Source: Acidimicrobiia bacterium
GTDB lineage: Bacteria > Actinomycetota > Acidimicrobiia > UBA5794 > JAOTWH01
Direction: 5' to 3'
Assembly (NCBI GenBank): GCA_029863035.1
Contig: JAOTWH010000008.1
Location: 1-25,603 of the forward strand
DNA: 25,603 nucleotides
The notes beneath the pieces were generated by a model. That model worked only from the letters and a program-made list of their open reading frames with translations. It was not told the DNA's origin and ran no database searches. Both the position numbers and the translations under genes were made by a program. Shown here piece by piece: positions 14,580 through 22,450 of the stretch (position 1 is its first letter; each line of letters opens with the position of its first letter).

Positions 14580-15620
14580 GTGAGCACAGTTCTGCTTGGC
14601 ACGTTCTTCGAGAACTTCTGGGTTCTGCTGGTCGGCAAGCTGGGCGCCATCGCCGCCTTCATACCGGCCACCGCCATCGGTGCCATCTACGCCGAGCTGA
14701 AGATCTCGGCCCACATGCAGAGCCGCATCGGTCCCTATTTCGCAGGTGGGAGATACGGTTGGGCCCAGCCCTTGGCCGATGGCTTCAAGTTCTTCCAAAA
14801 GGAGGACCTGGTCCCGGACGAAGCCGACAGCCCTGTCTACAAGATGGCGCCGTATGTGGTGTTGGCCGCCACAGTTGCCACCTTCGTCATCATCCCCTTC
14901 AACCCGGTCCTGATCGTGCAAGATCTGGACCTCGGCCTGTTCTATCTGCTGGCCATCTCATCGCTTGGGACCATCGGTGTGTTGATGGCAGGCTGGTCTT
15001 CGGCCAACAAGTACTCCCTCATCGGCGGTCTGCGGGCTGCCGGCCAGCTCATCGCGTACGAGCTTCCCTTGGTGTTGGCAGCGGTCGGCGTCGCCATCCA
15101 GGCAGGGACGCTTTCCCTGGCTGGCATCGTCGAGGCGCAGATGGAACCGGTGTGGACCTTTGGATCGTTCGAGGTCACCCTCCCCTTCGTGCTCAGCGGT
15201 CAGATCATCGGATTCTTGATCTTCGTCACGGCCAGCCTGGCCGAACTAACCAGAACGCCATTCGACATGCCGATCGCCGAATCCGAGCTGGTGATGGGCT
15301 ACCTCACCGAGTACTCGGGATTCCGCTTCGCCTCCTTCTTCCTGGCCGAGTACGCCGGCATGATCAGCCTGTCCGCCATCGCCTCCACGCTCTTCCTCGG
15401 CGGCTATTGGGCGCCGGGACTTTCGGGGGACCTCTTGAACTGGGTGGGGCCGTTCGTGCTGATGGGCAAGGTCGCCGTTCTCGTGTTCATTTTCATCTGG
15501 TTGAGATGGACCTTCCCCCGACTGCGAGAGGACCAGCTGCAGTCTCTTGCCTGGCGTTGGCTGATACCGCTGGCCCTGGCGAACATCATGGTGACCGGCA
15601 TCATGAAGGTGGCGTTCTAA
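14580..15620 (+). CDS. nuoH: NADH-quinone oxidoreductase subunit H
   Basis: Membrane subunit that docks the peripheral arm and forms the quinone channel, 346 residues, about eight helices, homologous to ND1. The GTG at 14580 is chosen because it follows the purine-rich repeat end and yields [20 protein letters not shown]; longer frames would read through the repeat. Signatures: [64 protein letters not shown] and [15 protein letters not shown]. In the quinone-side loop, usually P-E-[AGS]-E-x-E-L, the first Glu is Ile232. The TAA shares its last A with the nuoI ATG. Confidence 0.95.
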   Translation: MSTVLLGTFFENFWVLLVGKLGAIAAFIPATAIGAIYAELKISAHMQSRIGPYFAGGRYGWAQPLADGFKFFQKEDLVPDEADSPVYKMAPYVVLAATVATFVIIPFNPVLIVQDLDLGLFYLLAISSLGTIGVLMAGWSSANKYSLIGGLRAAGQLIAYELPLVLAAVGVAIQAGTLSLAGIVEAQMEPVWTFGSFEVTLPFVLSGQIIGFLIFVTASLAELTRTPFDMPIAESELVMGYLTEYSGFRFASFFLAEYAGMISLSAIASTLFLGGYWAPGLSGDLLNWVGPFVLMGKVAVLVFIFIWLRWTFPRLREDQLQSLAWRWLIPLALANIMVTGIMKVAF

Positions 15621-16087
15621 TGGCCCGACCCAAGTTCCCGTTCACCGGCCTTGGCAAAGGCATGTGGGTGACGTTGAAGGCTCTCCTCAAGAAGCCGGTC
15701 ACCATCAACTACCCGCTCGAGAAGGAGATCCCCGTGCCGCGCGCTCGCGGGGTCATCGCCCTCGACACCGAGGCGTGCACGGTGTGCATGCTGTGCGCCA
15801 GAGAGTGCCCAGACTGGTGCATCTACATCGAAGGCCACAAGGAAGAGCAGCCCCCGTCGAAGGAAGGCGGTCGGGTTAGAACCAGAGCAACGCTTGATCG
15901 TTTCGACATCGACTACGCCCTTTGCATGTACTGCGGGATCTGCGTCGAGGTGTGCCCGTTCGATGCGCTCTTCTGGTCTCCCGAGTACGAGTACTCCGAA
16001 AACAAGATCTCAGACATGCTGCACCCCATGGAGCGACTGACCGATTGGCTAGAGACCGTGCCCGACGCACCCCTGCTGGAGAGTTGA
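15620..16087 (+). CDS. nuoI: NADH-quinone oxidoreductase subunit I
   Basis: Ferredoxin-like peripheral subunit that carries clusters N6a and N6b and passes electrons to N2 in NuoB, 155 residues. Two 4Fe-4S motifs are complete: [12 protein letters not shown] and [18 protein letters not shown]. The N-terminal segment ([19 protein letters not shown]) is the usual membrane-facing helix. In a complex without NuoEFG this would be the outermost Fe-S subunit and the likely docking surface for a ferredoxin-like donor. The start overlaps the nuoH stop (TAATG) and the stop overlaps nuoJ (TGATG). A longer frame through nuoH is not real. Confidence 0.95.
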   Translation: MARPKFPFTGLGKGMWVTLKALLKKPVTINYPLEKEIPVPRARGVIALDTEACTVCMLCARECPDWCIYIEGHKEEQPPSKEGGRVRTRATLDRFDIDYALCMYCGICVEVCPFDALFWSPEYEYSENKISDMLHPMERLTDWLETVPDAPLLES

Positions 16088-16623
16088 TGGAAATCACGGC
16101 TGGCGATTGGTTCTCCGAGCCCCAGAACTGGGTCTTCCTTGTCTTTGCTCTCTTGATGGTGGGCTCCGCCATCCAGGTGGTGACCAACCGCAACGTGGTG
16201 CACGCTGTTTTGTTCTTGGTCGTCACGCTCATTGGCTCGGCGGCGCTGTTCCTGCTGCTCGGAGCCGAGTTCGTCGCATGGACCGTGGTGCTCATCTCCA
16301 TCGGAGCTGTGGTGGTGTTGTTCTTATTCGGCATCATGATCACTCGGGCGCCCATGGGGCGCGATGTCGGCCTCGATCACGCGCGGCGCTGGCCCGCCGC
16401 CCTCATCGCCCTCGCCCTGTTCACACTCATGTCTGCCTCTATGACCTCGCTGTTCGAGAACCAGGCTCTCGGGGAGAGAGTGGTGAGGACCGGTGACCTC
16501 GGTGAATCGATCTTCGAGCGCTTCGTCATTCCATTCGAGGTGGTTTCGGTTCTGTTGCTGGCCGCTCTCATCGGCAGCATCGTCTTGGCCAGACGTGACC
16601 CGAGCGAGGAGGAGCAGCCATGA
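16087..16623 (+). CDS. nuoJ: NADH-quinone oxidoreductase subunit J
   Basis: Membrane subunit homologous to ND6, 178 residues with about five helices. Recognisable are VTNRNVVHAVLFLVVTLIGSAALFLLL, the Glu-containing GAEFVAWTVVLISIGAVVVLFLF, and a terminal helix VSVLLLAALIGSIVLARR. The pi-bulge helix of the family lies in the second of these. The ATG overlaps the nuoI stop and the 3' end overlaps nuoK with an ATGA. Confidence 0.94.
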   Translation: MEITAGDWFSEPQNWVFLVFALLMVGSAIQVVTNRNVVHAVLFLVVTLIGSAALFLLLGAEFVAWTVVLISIGAVVVLFLFGIMITRAPMGRDVGLDHARRWPAALIALALFTLMSASMTSLFENQALGERVVRTGDLGESIFERFVIPFEVVSVLLLAALIGSIVLARRDPSEEEQP

Positions 16624-16925
16624 CGATCAGCCAATTCGCCATTCTGGCCTCCGCCTTGTTCTCCATTGGTGTCTACGGCGTCTTGGCTCGGCGTAACGCG
16701 GTGATGGTCTTGCTGTCGGTCGAGCTCATGCTGGCTTCGGTGAGCATCAACCTGGTCGCCTTCGGCAGCTACTGGCAAGACCTCGCCTTCTCCGGCCAGA
16801 TCTTCGCTTTGTTCGTGATCGCGGTGGCCGCCGCCGAGGTAGGCGTCGGCCTTGCCATCATCCTGCTCATCTTCCGTAACCGCCAATCGGCCAACGTCGA
16901 CGAACTGGACTTGATGAAATGGTGA
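16620..16925 (+). CDS. nuoK: NADH-quinone oxidoreductase subunit K
   Basis: Small membrane subunit (ND4L homologue), 101 residues, three transmembrane helices. The family pattern is clear: GVYGVLARRNAVMVLLSVEL with Glu on helix 2, LMLASVSINLVAF, and FVIAVAAAEVGVGLAIILLI with the second conserved Glu. Both glutamates belong to the central proton path between NuoJ and NuoN. The last residues (ANVDELDLMKW) match the usual C-terminal form. It is the last gene before a 160-bp repeat-containing gap. Confidence 0.95.
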   Translation: MTISQFAILASALFSIGVYGVLARRNAVMVLLSVELMLASVSINLVAFGSYWQDLAFSGQIFALFVIAVAAAEVGVGLAIILLIFRNRQSANVDELDLMKW

Positions 16926-16940
16926 CGGAGCGTCATACCT

Positions 16941-17048
16941 TGGTCGCCGCTCGGCGGCGTGTCGGACGTTTCCTCGTCGGAGCGCCGAGCGGACTCCATG
17001 CTGCCGCCGCGTTGGATCTAAAGCGTGGCTCGGGCGAAGCCCTCGCCT
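16941..17048. repeat. Intergenic repeat family B, copy at the nuoK/nuoL junction
   Basis: GCTCGGCG (16949-16956) and CGCCGAGC (16983-16990) form the stem of a hairpin. These are followed by TGCTGCCGC and by CGTGGCTCGGGCGAAGCCCTCGCCT at 17024-17048. That 25-base string is identical to 22274-22298, after nuoN. The same order of parts (stem, TGCTGCCGC, GTGGCTCGG...CCTCGCC) is seen in the two copies at 22191-22425. Confidence 0.8.
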
Positions 17049-17070
17049 TGTGCCAACCCCATTTCCGCGT

Positions 17071-17076
17071 GGGAGG
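17071..17076 (+). promoter_or_regulatory. Ribosome-binding site that sets the nuoL start
   Basis: GGGAGG is 9 nt upstream of the GTG at 17086. The longer frame from GTG 17050 would start just after the repeat and has no such site, so 17086 is preferred. Confidence 0.65.
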
Positions 17077-17085
17077 TGTTTCGCA

Positions 17086-19113
17086 GTGTTAGCCGCTCTG
17101 GGGCTCTTTGCTGCGGAAGAGGGCGAGCACGCGGCGCTCACTTTGAGCGACGGCGGTGTGCTGGCCGAATGGGCATGGCTCATCGTGGTGGTTCCGCTGG
17201 TGGCGGCGTTCGCCATCATCTTCTTCGGCAAGCAGATGAAGAACAAGGGTTGGGAGCTGGCGGTCGGCGCCCTGGGCTTCGTTGGTCTCTACGGCGTTGC
17301 CCTCTTCATCGCCAACATGGGCGACGGCATCAGCTTCTCAGACCAGATAGAGATCGCTCGAATCGGCGACTTCGCCATCGAGTGGGGCTGGGTGGTCGAT
17401 GGCCTGTCGATCACGCTCTACGCCCTGGTCGGCGTGGTGGGCACCGCGGTCTTCATCTACGCCAAGGGGTACATGGAGGGGGAGATTCGCTACACCTTCT
17501 TCTTCGGGGCGTTCACGTTCTTCGCCGGCTCGATGCTGGTGCTGGTGTCATCCCCCAACCTGCTTCAGCTCATCGTTGGCTGGGAGGGGGTGGGCCTGGC
17601 TTCGTACTTGCTCATCGGCCACTACTGGGAGGAGAAAGAGAACTCCGACGCCGCCATCAAGGCCTTCATGACCAACAAGATCGCCGATGTCGGCCTGGTC
17701 ATCGGCGTCATCATCATGGGCGCCACCGTTGGGTCGTTCCGCTTCGGCGACGTTCTCGAGGCGGCGGTAACTGGAGACTCGGCGCTGGAAGAGGTGGCGT
17801 TCTGGGGCGGTTTGGCTTTGTTCATCGGGGCCATGGGCAAGAGCGCCCAGTTCCCGTTCCATGTTTGGCTGCCCGACGCCATGGCAGGGCCCACCCCGGT
17901 GTCATCTCTGATGCACGCCGCCACCATGGTCACCGCCGGGGTGTACCTGGTGGGGCGCATGTTCCCCTTCTATGAGGACATGGGTTCGGACGTTCGCACC
18001 ATCATCATCGCGGTCGGGGTAATCACTCTGTTCTCCATGGGCCTCATCGCCATGGTGCAAGACGACGTCAAGAAGGTGCTCGCCTACAGCACTCTTTCTC
18101 AGCTGGGCTACATGACCGCAGCGATGGGAGCGGGGGCGTACACCGCGGCCATGTTCCACCTCTTTACCCATGCCTTCTTCAAGGGCCTGCTGTTCTTGTG
18201 CGCCGGCTCGATGATCCACGCGGTCCACTCCAACAACATGTCCGACATGGGCGGGCTGCGCCGCTTCATGCCGACCACCTACAAGACGTGGCTGATCGGT
18301 TCGCTGGCCCTGGCCGGGATCGTGCCGTTGTCTGGTTTCTTCTCCAAGGATGAGATCCTGGCCTCGCTCAGCCACGAAGGTCAGACCGTTGCTCTGGTCA
18401 TCGCGCTGGCAGGAGCGTTCATCACTGCCTTCTACATGACCCGCGCCACTGCCCTGTCGTTCTTCGGTGAGTTCAAGGGACACGGTGAGCCCCACGAGTC
18501 ACCTTCGGTGATGACTCGTCCACTTGTTGGCCTTGCCGCCCTGGCGGCGGTGGCCGGGTTCGCCAACGTGCCCGGTCTGTTCACGGGATTCACCGACTGG
18601 GTCACATCCAGGGCCATTCCCATCGTGGAGCATCACGCCGAGAGCTTCAACTTCGGGCTGGCCGGAATAGGTCTGGCCGTGGGCATCGCCGGTATCGCTG
18701 CGGGCTGGGCCCTGTACAGCCGAGACGAGGCAACCCAGACAGCGCGCGATCGCCTCGAGGTTCCGGTGCTCTATCCGGTGCTGCGCAACAAGTACTACAT
18801 GGACGACATCTACCACCACGGCCTGGTACGGCCCATCCGTGACACCGCTGCGGCGTTCGTCAACTGGACCAACACCTACATCATCGATGGGGTAGTCAAC
18901 GGGGCGGCCCTGGTCTCCAAGTTCCTGGCCGGAATCGTCTACGGCGGTTTCGATCAGCATGGCATCGATTTTGGGATCAATGTTGCCGGCGCCGCCGCTG
19001 GCGAAGCAGGCACGGCATTGAGTTACTCGCAATCAGGCAAGGTGCAGCAGTACGCCGCGGCGCTATTCGTCGGGGTCGTTTTGCTGGTCGCCGGCTTCAT
19101 CATTTTCACTTAG
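17086..19113 (+). CDS. nuoL: NADH-quinone oxidoreductase subunit L, set 2
   Basis: Terminal antiporter-like proton-pumping subunit of complex I, 675 residues from the GTG with the GGGAGG site. Hallmarks: LQLIVGWEGVGLASYLLIGHYW with the helix-5 Glu, NSDAAIKAFMTNKIADVGL, GKSAQFPFHVWLPDAMAGPTP with the central Lys, HAATMVTAGVYLV, DDVKKVLAYSTLSQLGYM, FHLFTHAFFKGLLFLCAGS and GFFSKDEIL. The C-terminal part includes NKYYMDDIYHHGLV before the lateral helix. It is full length, whereas set 1 is cut by the window edge. The shared region is clearly homologous but diverged. It is separated from nuoK by repeat family B and followed by nuoM after 12 nt. Confidence 0.95.
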   Translation: MLAALGLFAAEEGEHAALTLSDGGVLAEWAWLIVVVPLVAAFAIIFFGKQMKNKGWELAVGALGFVGLYGVALFIANMGDGISFSDQIEIARIGDFAIEWGWVVDGLSITLYALVGVVGTAVFIYAKGYMEGEIRYTFFFGAFTFFAGSMLVLVSSPNLLQLIVGWEGVGLASYLLIGHYWEEKENSDAAIKAFMTNKIADVGLVIGVIIMGATVGSFRFGDVLEAAVTGDSALEEVAFWGGLALFIGAMGKSAQFPFHVWLPDAMAGPTPVSSLMHAATMVTAGVYLVGRMFPFYEDMGSDVRTIIIAVGVITLFSMGLIAMVQDDVKKVLAYSTLSQLGYMTAAMGAGAYTAAMFHLFTHAFFKGLLFLCAGSMIHAVHSNNMSDMGGLRRFMPTTYKTWLIGSLALAGIVPLSGFFSKDEILASLSHEGQTVALVIALAGAFITAFYMTRATALSFFGEFKGHGEPHESPSVMTRPLVGLAALAAVAGFANVPGLFTGFTDWVTSRAIPIVEHHAESFNFGLAGIGLAVGIAGIAAGWALYSRDEATQTARDRLEVPVLYPVLRNKYYMDDIYHHGLVRPIRDTAAAFVNWTNTYIIDGVVNGAALVSKFLAGIVYGGFDQHGIDFGINVAGAAAGEAGTALSYSQSGKVQQYAAALFVGVVLLVAGFIIFT

Positions 19114-19125
19114 GAAGGACGACGC

Positions 19126-20697
19126 ATGGAATGGTTCGATAACGGCTGGGGACTCTCCCTGGTGGTGTTCCTGCCCCTGGTGGGGGCCTTCGCCGTGATG
19201 GCCATCCCCAAGACGAACGAATTGGTTGCCAAGCAGACCGGCATGTTCTTCGCGGCCGCGTCATTCGTGGCGTCCGTTGTCGCCATCCTCCGCTTCGACT
19301 TCGGCAACACCGCACGATTCCAGCTAGATACCGACCTCACCTGGATCTCTTCCATCAGTTCCAACTTCCACATCGGGGTAGACGGCATCTCGCTGCCCCT
19401 GGTGGTGTTGTCCACGTTCATCACCCTGCTGGCGATGATCTACTCGTGGGACCACTGGCCGGAACCGCACAACCCCAAGATGTTCATCGTGTTGATGCTG
19501 GTGCTGGCCACCGGCATGGCCGGGACATTCGTTGCGCTCGACCTCATCCTGTTCTTCGTCTTCTTCGAGCTGGTGCTGTTGCCGATGTACTTCATGATCG
19601 GCATCTGGGGCGATCGCACCCCGATGAAGCTGCCCGGGTTCAAGCGCGAAGTAGAGACCCGTCTCTACGCCGCGATCAAGTTCTTCCTCTTCACCCTGTT
19701 CGGCTCGGCCTTCATGTTGTTGGGCTTCATCGCCCTGTTCTTCCGCTCCGCCCCCCATACCTTCGACATGCTGGCTCTCTCCGAGATGGGCCGCGCCGGG
19801 TTGTTCACCGGTTCCTTCGGGTTCTGGGTGTTCGGCGCCTTGTTCTTGGGCTTCGCGGTGAAGGTGCCAATGTGGCCGCTGCATACCTGGCTGCCCGATG
19901 CCCATACTGCCGCCCCCACCGTGGGCTCGGTGCTGTTGGCCGCCATCATGTTGAAGCTCGGCTCCTACGGCTTCATCCGCATCAGCCTGCCCATCCTGCC
20001 CCAGGAAGCGCGGGAGTGGGCACCGGCCATCGCCATCTTGGCGGTGATAGCCATCATCTATGGCTCGCTTGCCTGTTTGGCTCAAACCGACATGAAGAGG
20101 CTCATCGCTTTCTCATCCGTTGGTCACATGGGTTTCGTCATGTTGGGCATCGCCACCCTCACCGACGTTGGCATCAACGCTGCCGTCATCGGGATGGTGG
20201 CGCACGGGGTCATCACCGGCCTGCTGTTCTTCCTGGCCGGGTCGATGTCGCACCGCTACCACACGCGAGAGATGGCGCGTCTTGGAGGCAATCAGAAACT
20301 GATGCCCGTCATGGGTGGCATCTTGGCCTTCACAGCAATGGCCTCCCTTGGTCTGCCTGGCCTGGCGGGTTTCTGGGGCGAGTTCATGGCGCTGTTCGGG
20401 TCGTTCAATCCGCTCGACGGCCTCAGCCTCGGGCTATTCCGCTCGGCCATGGTCATCGGTGCCATCGGCACCGTGCTCACCGCCGGCTACATGCTGTGGA
20501 TGTTGCAGCGGGTCAACCTGGGTGAGCCCAAGGCCGAGTGGGCAGGCAGGGAGTTCCACGACGTCGACCGCTTCGAGATGGCTGCGTGGGCGCCACTGGT
20601 CCTAGCCATCCTGGCGATCGGCGTCTTCCCCAAGATCGTCTTCGCCGCTACCGATGGCGCGGTGGAACAACTGGTGAGGTCGGCCTTCGGCGGATGA
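19126..20697 (+). CDS. nuoM: NADH-quinone oxidoreductase subunit M, set 2
   Basis: Antiporter-like subunit of complex I, 523 residues. The ATG follows an AGGAAGGA ribosome site in the 12-nt gap after nuoL. Hallmarks: FHIGVDGISLPLVVLSTF, DLILFFVFFELVLLPMYFMIG with the conserved Glu, KVPMWPLHTWLPDAHTAAPT with the central Lys, MLKLGSYGFIRIS, MKRLIAFSSVGHMGFVMLG and GLPGLAGFWGEFMALFGSF. It has an insert (TPMKLPGFKREVETR) between the Glu helix and the next helix that set-1 NuoM lacks. The 3' end overlaps nuoN by ATGA. Confidence 0.96.
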   Translation: MEWFDNGWGLSLVVFLPLVGAFAVMAIPKTNELVAKQTGMFFAAASFVASVVAILRFDFGNTARFQLDTDLTWISSISSNFHIGVDGISLPLVVLSTFITLLAMIYSWDHWPEPHNPKMFIVLMLVLATGMAGTFVALDLILFFVFFELVLLPMYFMIGIWGDRTPMKLPGFKREVETRLYAAIKFFLFTLFGSAFMLLGFIALFFRSAPHTFDMLALSEMGRAGLFTGSFGFWVFGALFLGFAVKVPMWPLHTWLPDAHTAAPTVGSVLLAAIMLKLGSYGFIRISLPILPQEAREWAPAIAILAVIAIIYGSLACLAQTDMKRLIAFSSVGHMGFVMLGIATLTDVGINAAVIGMVAHGVITGLLFFLAGSMSHRYHTREMARLGGNQKLMPVMGGILAFTAMASLGLPGLAGFWGEFMALFGSFNPLDGLSLGLFRSAMVIGAIGTVLTAGYMLWMLQRVNLGEPKAEWAGREFHDVDRFEMAAWAPLVLAILAIGVFPKIVFAATDGAVEQLVRSAFGG

Positions 20698-22178
20698 TCG
20701 ATTATCACGCCCTCGCTCCCGAGCTGATCCTGGCAGGCACCCTGGTGGGTGTTCTGCTGTTGGATCTGCTGCCGGTCGAGAAGTACTGGACCGCGGTTCT
20801 GGCGCTGACGGGGTTGGTGGCAGCTGCGGTGCCGTTGTTGAGCTTGGCGCTGTTGGAGGAGGGGGAGCGCAGCTTGTTCTCCGGGTCGTATGTGGTGGAC
20901 GACTACGCGCTGGTGCTCAAGGGTTTGTTCATCGTGACGGGGTTCATCGCGCTGCTGATGTCGGTGGGTTACCTCGAATTGGATCGGTATTACCAGGGCG
21001 AGTTCTACTTCTTGTTGCTGGCGTCGGTAATAGGCGCAGTGGTGATGGCTTCGAGTCGAGACCTCATCTCCATCTTCATCGGCGTCGAGTTGGTGTCGAT
21101 CCCGGGCTTCCTGCTGGCAGGGTGGCGCAAGGGCGACGCCCGCTCCAACGAGGCGGCGCTCAAGTTCTTCATAATCGGTGTGTTGTCGTCGGCCGTGATG
21201 CTGTTCGGCATGTCGATCGTGTACGGCGTCACCGGCAGCATCGACTTCGCCGGGATCGCGGCGGCCTCCGCTGGCCTGGTCGACGAACCGGCGATGATCC
21301 TCGGCGTTCTGCTGGTGATCGCCGGCTTCGGCTTCAAGGTGTCGGCGGTGCCCTTCCACTTCTGGGTGCCAGACACCTATGAGGGCTCACCAACTCCCGT
21401 GGCCGCCTTTCTATCGGTCGGATCGAAGGCTGCGGGGTTCGTCGGGTTGCTCTCGCTGTGTTTCATCGCATTCGCCGAGCTGAAGGAGATCTGGGGCCCC
21501 GCTATCTGGATTCTGGCTGCCGCGTCGATGACCATCGGCAACCTGGTGGCGCTGCGTCAAACCAACATCGTGCGCCTACTCGGCTACAGCTCAATAGCCC
21601 ACGGCGGATTCATCCTGGTGCCGTTCGCCATGGCTGCCTCATTCGACCAGGTGGCACTGGGTGACGCCTTCTCTGCCACCGTGACCTATCTCCTCATCTA
21701 CGCATTCATGAACCTGGGCGCCTTCGCCGTGGTCATCGCCGTTTCTCGCAAGATCAACAGGGGCGACATAGCCGGATGGGCCGGTTTGTTCACTTACGCA
21801 CCCGGCCTGGCGACGCTGGCCACCATCTTCTTCTTTTCATTGGCAGGACTCCCGCCGCTCGCAGGATGGTTCGCCAAGTTCGTGATGTTCCGTGCGGTGC
21901 TTGGAGGAGGGGCCAATACCTGGGCTGTGGTGCTGGCCGCCATCGCGGCCGTCAACGCCGTGGTCGCGCTCTATTACTACGCCAAGATCGTGAAGTCTGC
22001 CTGGATGGATCCCGTCCCAGAGTCCATCGCCAGCGCCGACGCTCGCGAGACGCAGCTGGCGCCGTCACTATCACTGGCGCTTGGCATCGCCGCCGTTGGG
22101 GTGGTGGCGGTTGGCTTCTTCCCCCAGGTCCTCGCCTTCTTCGGGGACGCCACCCGAGCGCTGGCACTGGGGGGTTAG
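20694..22178 (+). CDS. nuoN: NADH-quinone oxidoreductase subunit N, set 2
   Basis: Last gene of the 11-gene operon, 494 residues. I use the ATG overlapping the nuoM stop (ATGA). Hallmarks: SIFIGVELVSIPGFLLAGWR with the conserved Glu, NEAALKFFIIGVLSSAVMLFG, GFKVSAVPFHFWVPDTYEGSP with its Lys, NIVRLLGYSSIAHGGFILVP and AGLPPLAGWFAK. In the IAQTDIKRMLAYSS position of set 1 this copy has LRQTNIVRLLGYSS, so the Asp-Ile-Lys of the helix-10 region is changed to Asn-Ile-Val. The gene is followed directly by two tandem repeats of family B. Confidence 0.95.
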   Translation: MIDYHALAPELILAGTLVGVLLLDLLPVEKYWTAVLALTGLVAAAVPLLSLALLEEGERSLFSGSYVVDDYALVLKGLFIVTGFIALLMSVGYLELDRYYQGEFYFLLLASVIGAVVMASSRDLISIFIGVELVSIPGFLLAGWRKGDARSNEAALKFFIIGVLSSAVMLFGMSIVYGVTGSIDFAGIAAASAGLVDEPAMILGVLLVIAGFGFKVSAVPFHFWVPDTYEGSPTPVAAFLSVGSKAAGFVGLLSLCFIAFAELKEIWGPAIWILAAASMTIGNLVALRQTNIVRLLGYSSIAHGGFILVPFAMAASFDQVALGDAFSATVTYLLIYAFMNLGAFAVVIAVSRKINRGDIAGWAGLFTYAPGLATLATIFFFSLAGLPPLAGWFAKFVMFRAVLGGGANTWAVVLAAIAAVNAVVALYYYAKIVKSAWMDPVPESIASADARETQLAPSLSLALGIAAVGVVAVGFFPQVLAFFGDATRALALGG

Positions 22179-22190
22179 GGGTCGATAACT

Positions 22191-22425
22191 TTGCTCGGCG
22201 GAGCGGCAGGTCCGTCTCGGCTATTGCGGGGGGCCGCCCGCCGAGCGTGCTGCCGCGATGGTTCGACCTGAGTCGTGGCTCGGGCGAAGCCCTCGCCTGG
22301 CCCGACCCCTCCGTGGTTTTGCTCGGCGGAGCGGCTGGACCATCCCGGCTATTGCGGGGGGCCGCCCGCCGAGCGTGCTGCCGCCTCCGTAGCCCCAAGT
22401 CGTGGCTCGGCCGCCGGCCTCGCCT
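22191..22425. repeat. Two tandem copies of intergenic repeat family B after nuoN
   Basis: The 272-bp gap after nuoN is mostly two copies with a 128-bp period. TTGCTCGGCGGAGCGGC starts at 22191 and 22319; CTATTGCGGGGGGCCGCCCG and CCGAGCGTGCTGCCGC follow in both. GTCGTGGCTCGG...CCTCGCCT ends at 22298 and 22425. Within each copy GCTCGGCGG pairs with CCGCCGAGC as a hairpin stem. A T-tract is missing, so a simple intrinsic terminator is not evident. No ORF with coding character is seen in this gap. Confidence 0.85.
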
Positions 22426-22438
22426 TTCAGCTACCGCG

Positions 22439-22444
22439 TAGGCT
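22439..22444 (+). promoter_or_regulatory. Candidate -10 element of the large secreted protein gene
   Basis: TAGGCT fits TANNNT and is separated by 6 nt from the ATG at 22451, with no Shine-Dalgarno between. This is the leaderless layout seen at other first genes in the window. Confidence 0.4.
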
Positions 22445-22450
22445 CGGCCC

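Noticed and set aside
14501..16087. A 528-codon frame spanning nuoH and nuoI as a fusion protein
   Set aside because: The first 370 codons are an Arg/His/Gly-rich shadow of nuoH in another frame; the true NuoI starts at 15620 with its own ATG.
22191..22425. CRISPR-like or tRNA-like structure after nuoN
   Set aside because: There are only two long copies with a 128-bp period and similar intervening sequence; no cloverleaf or spacer pattern.
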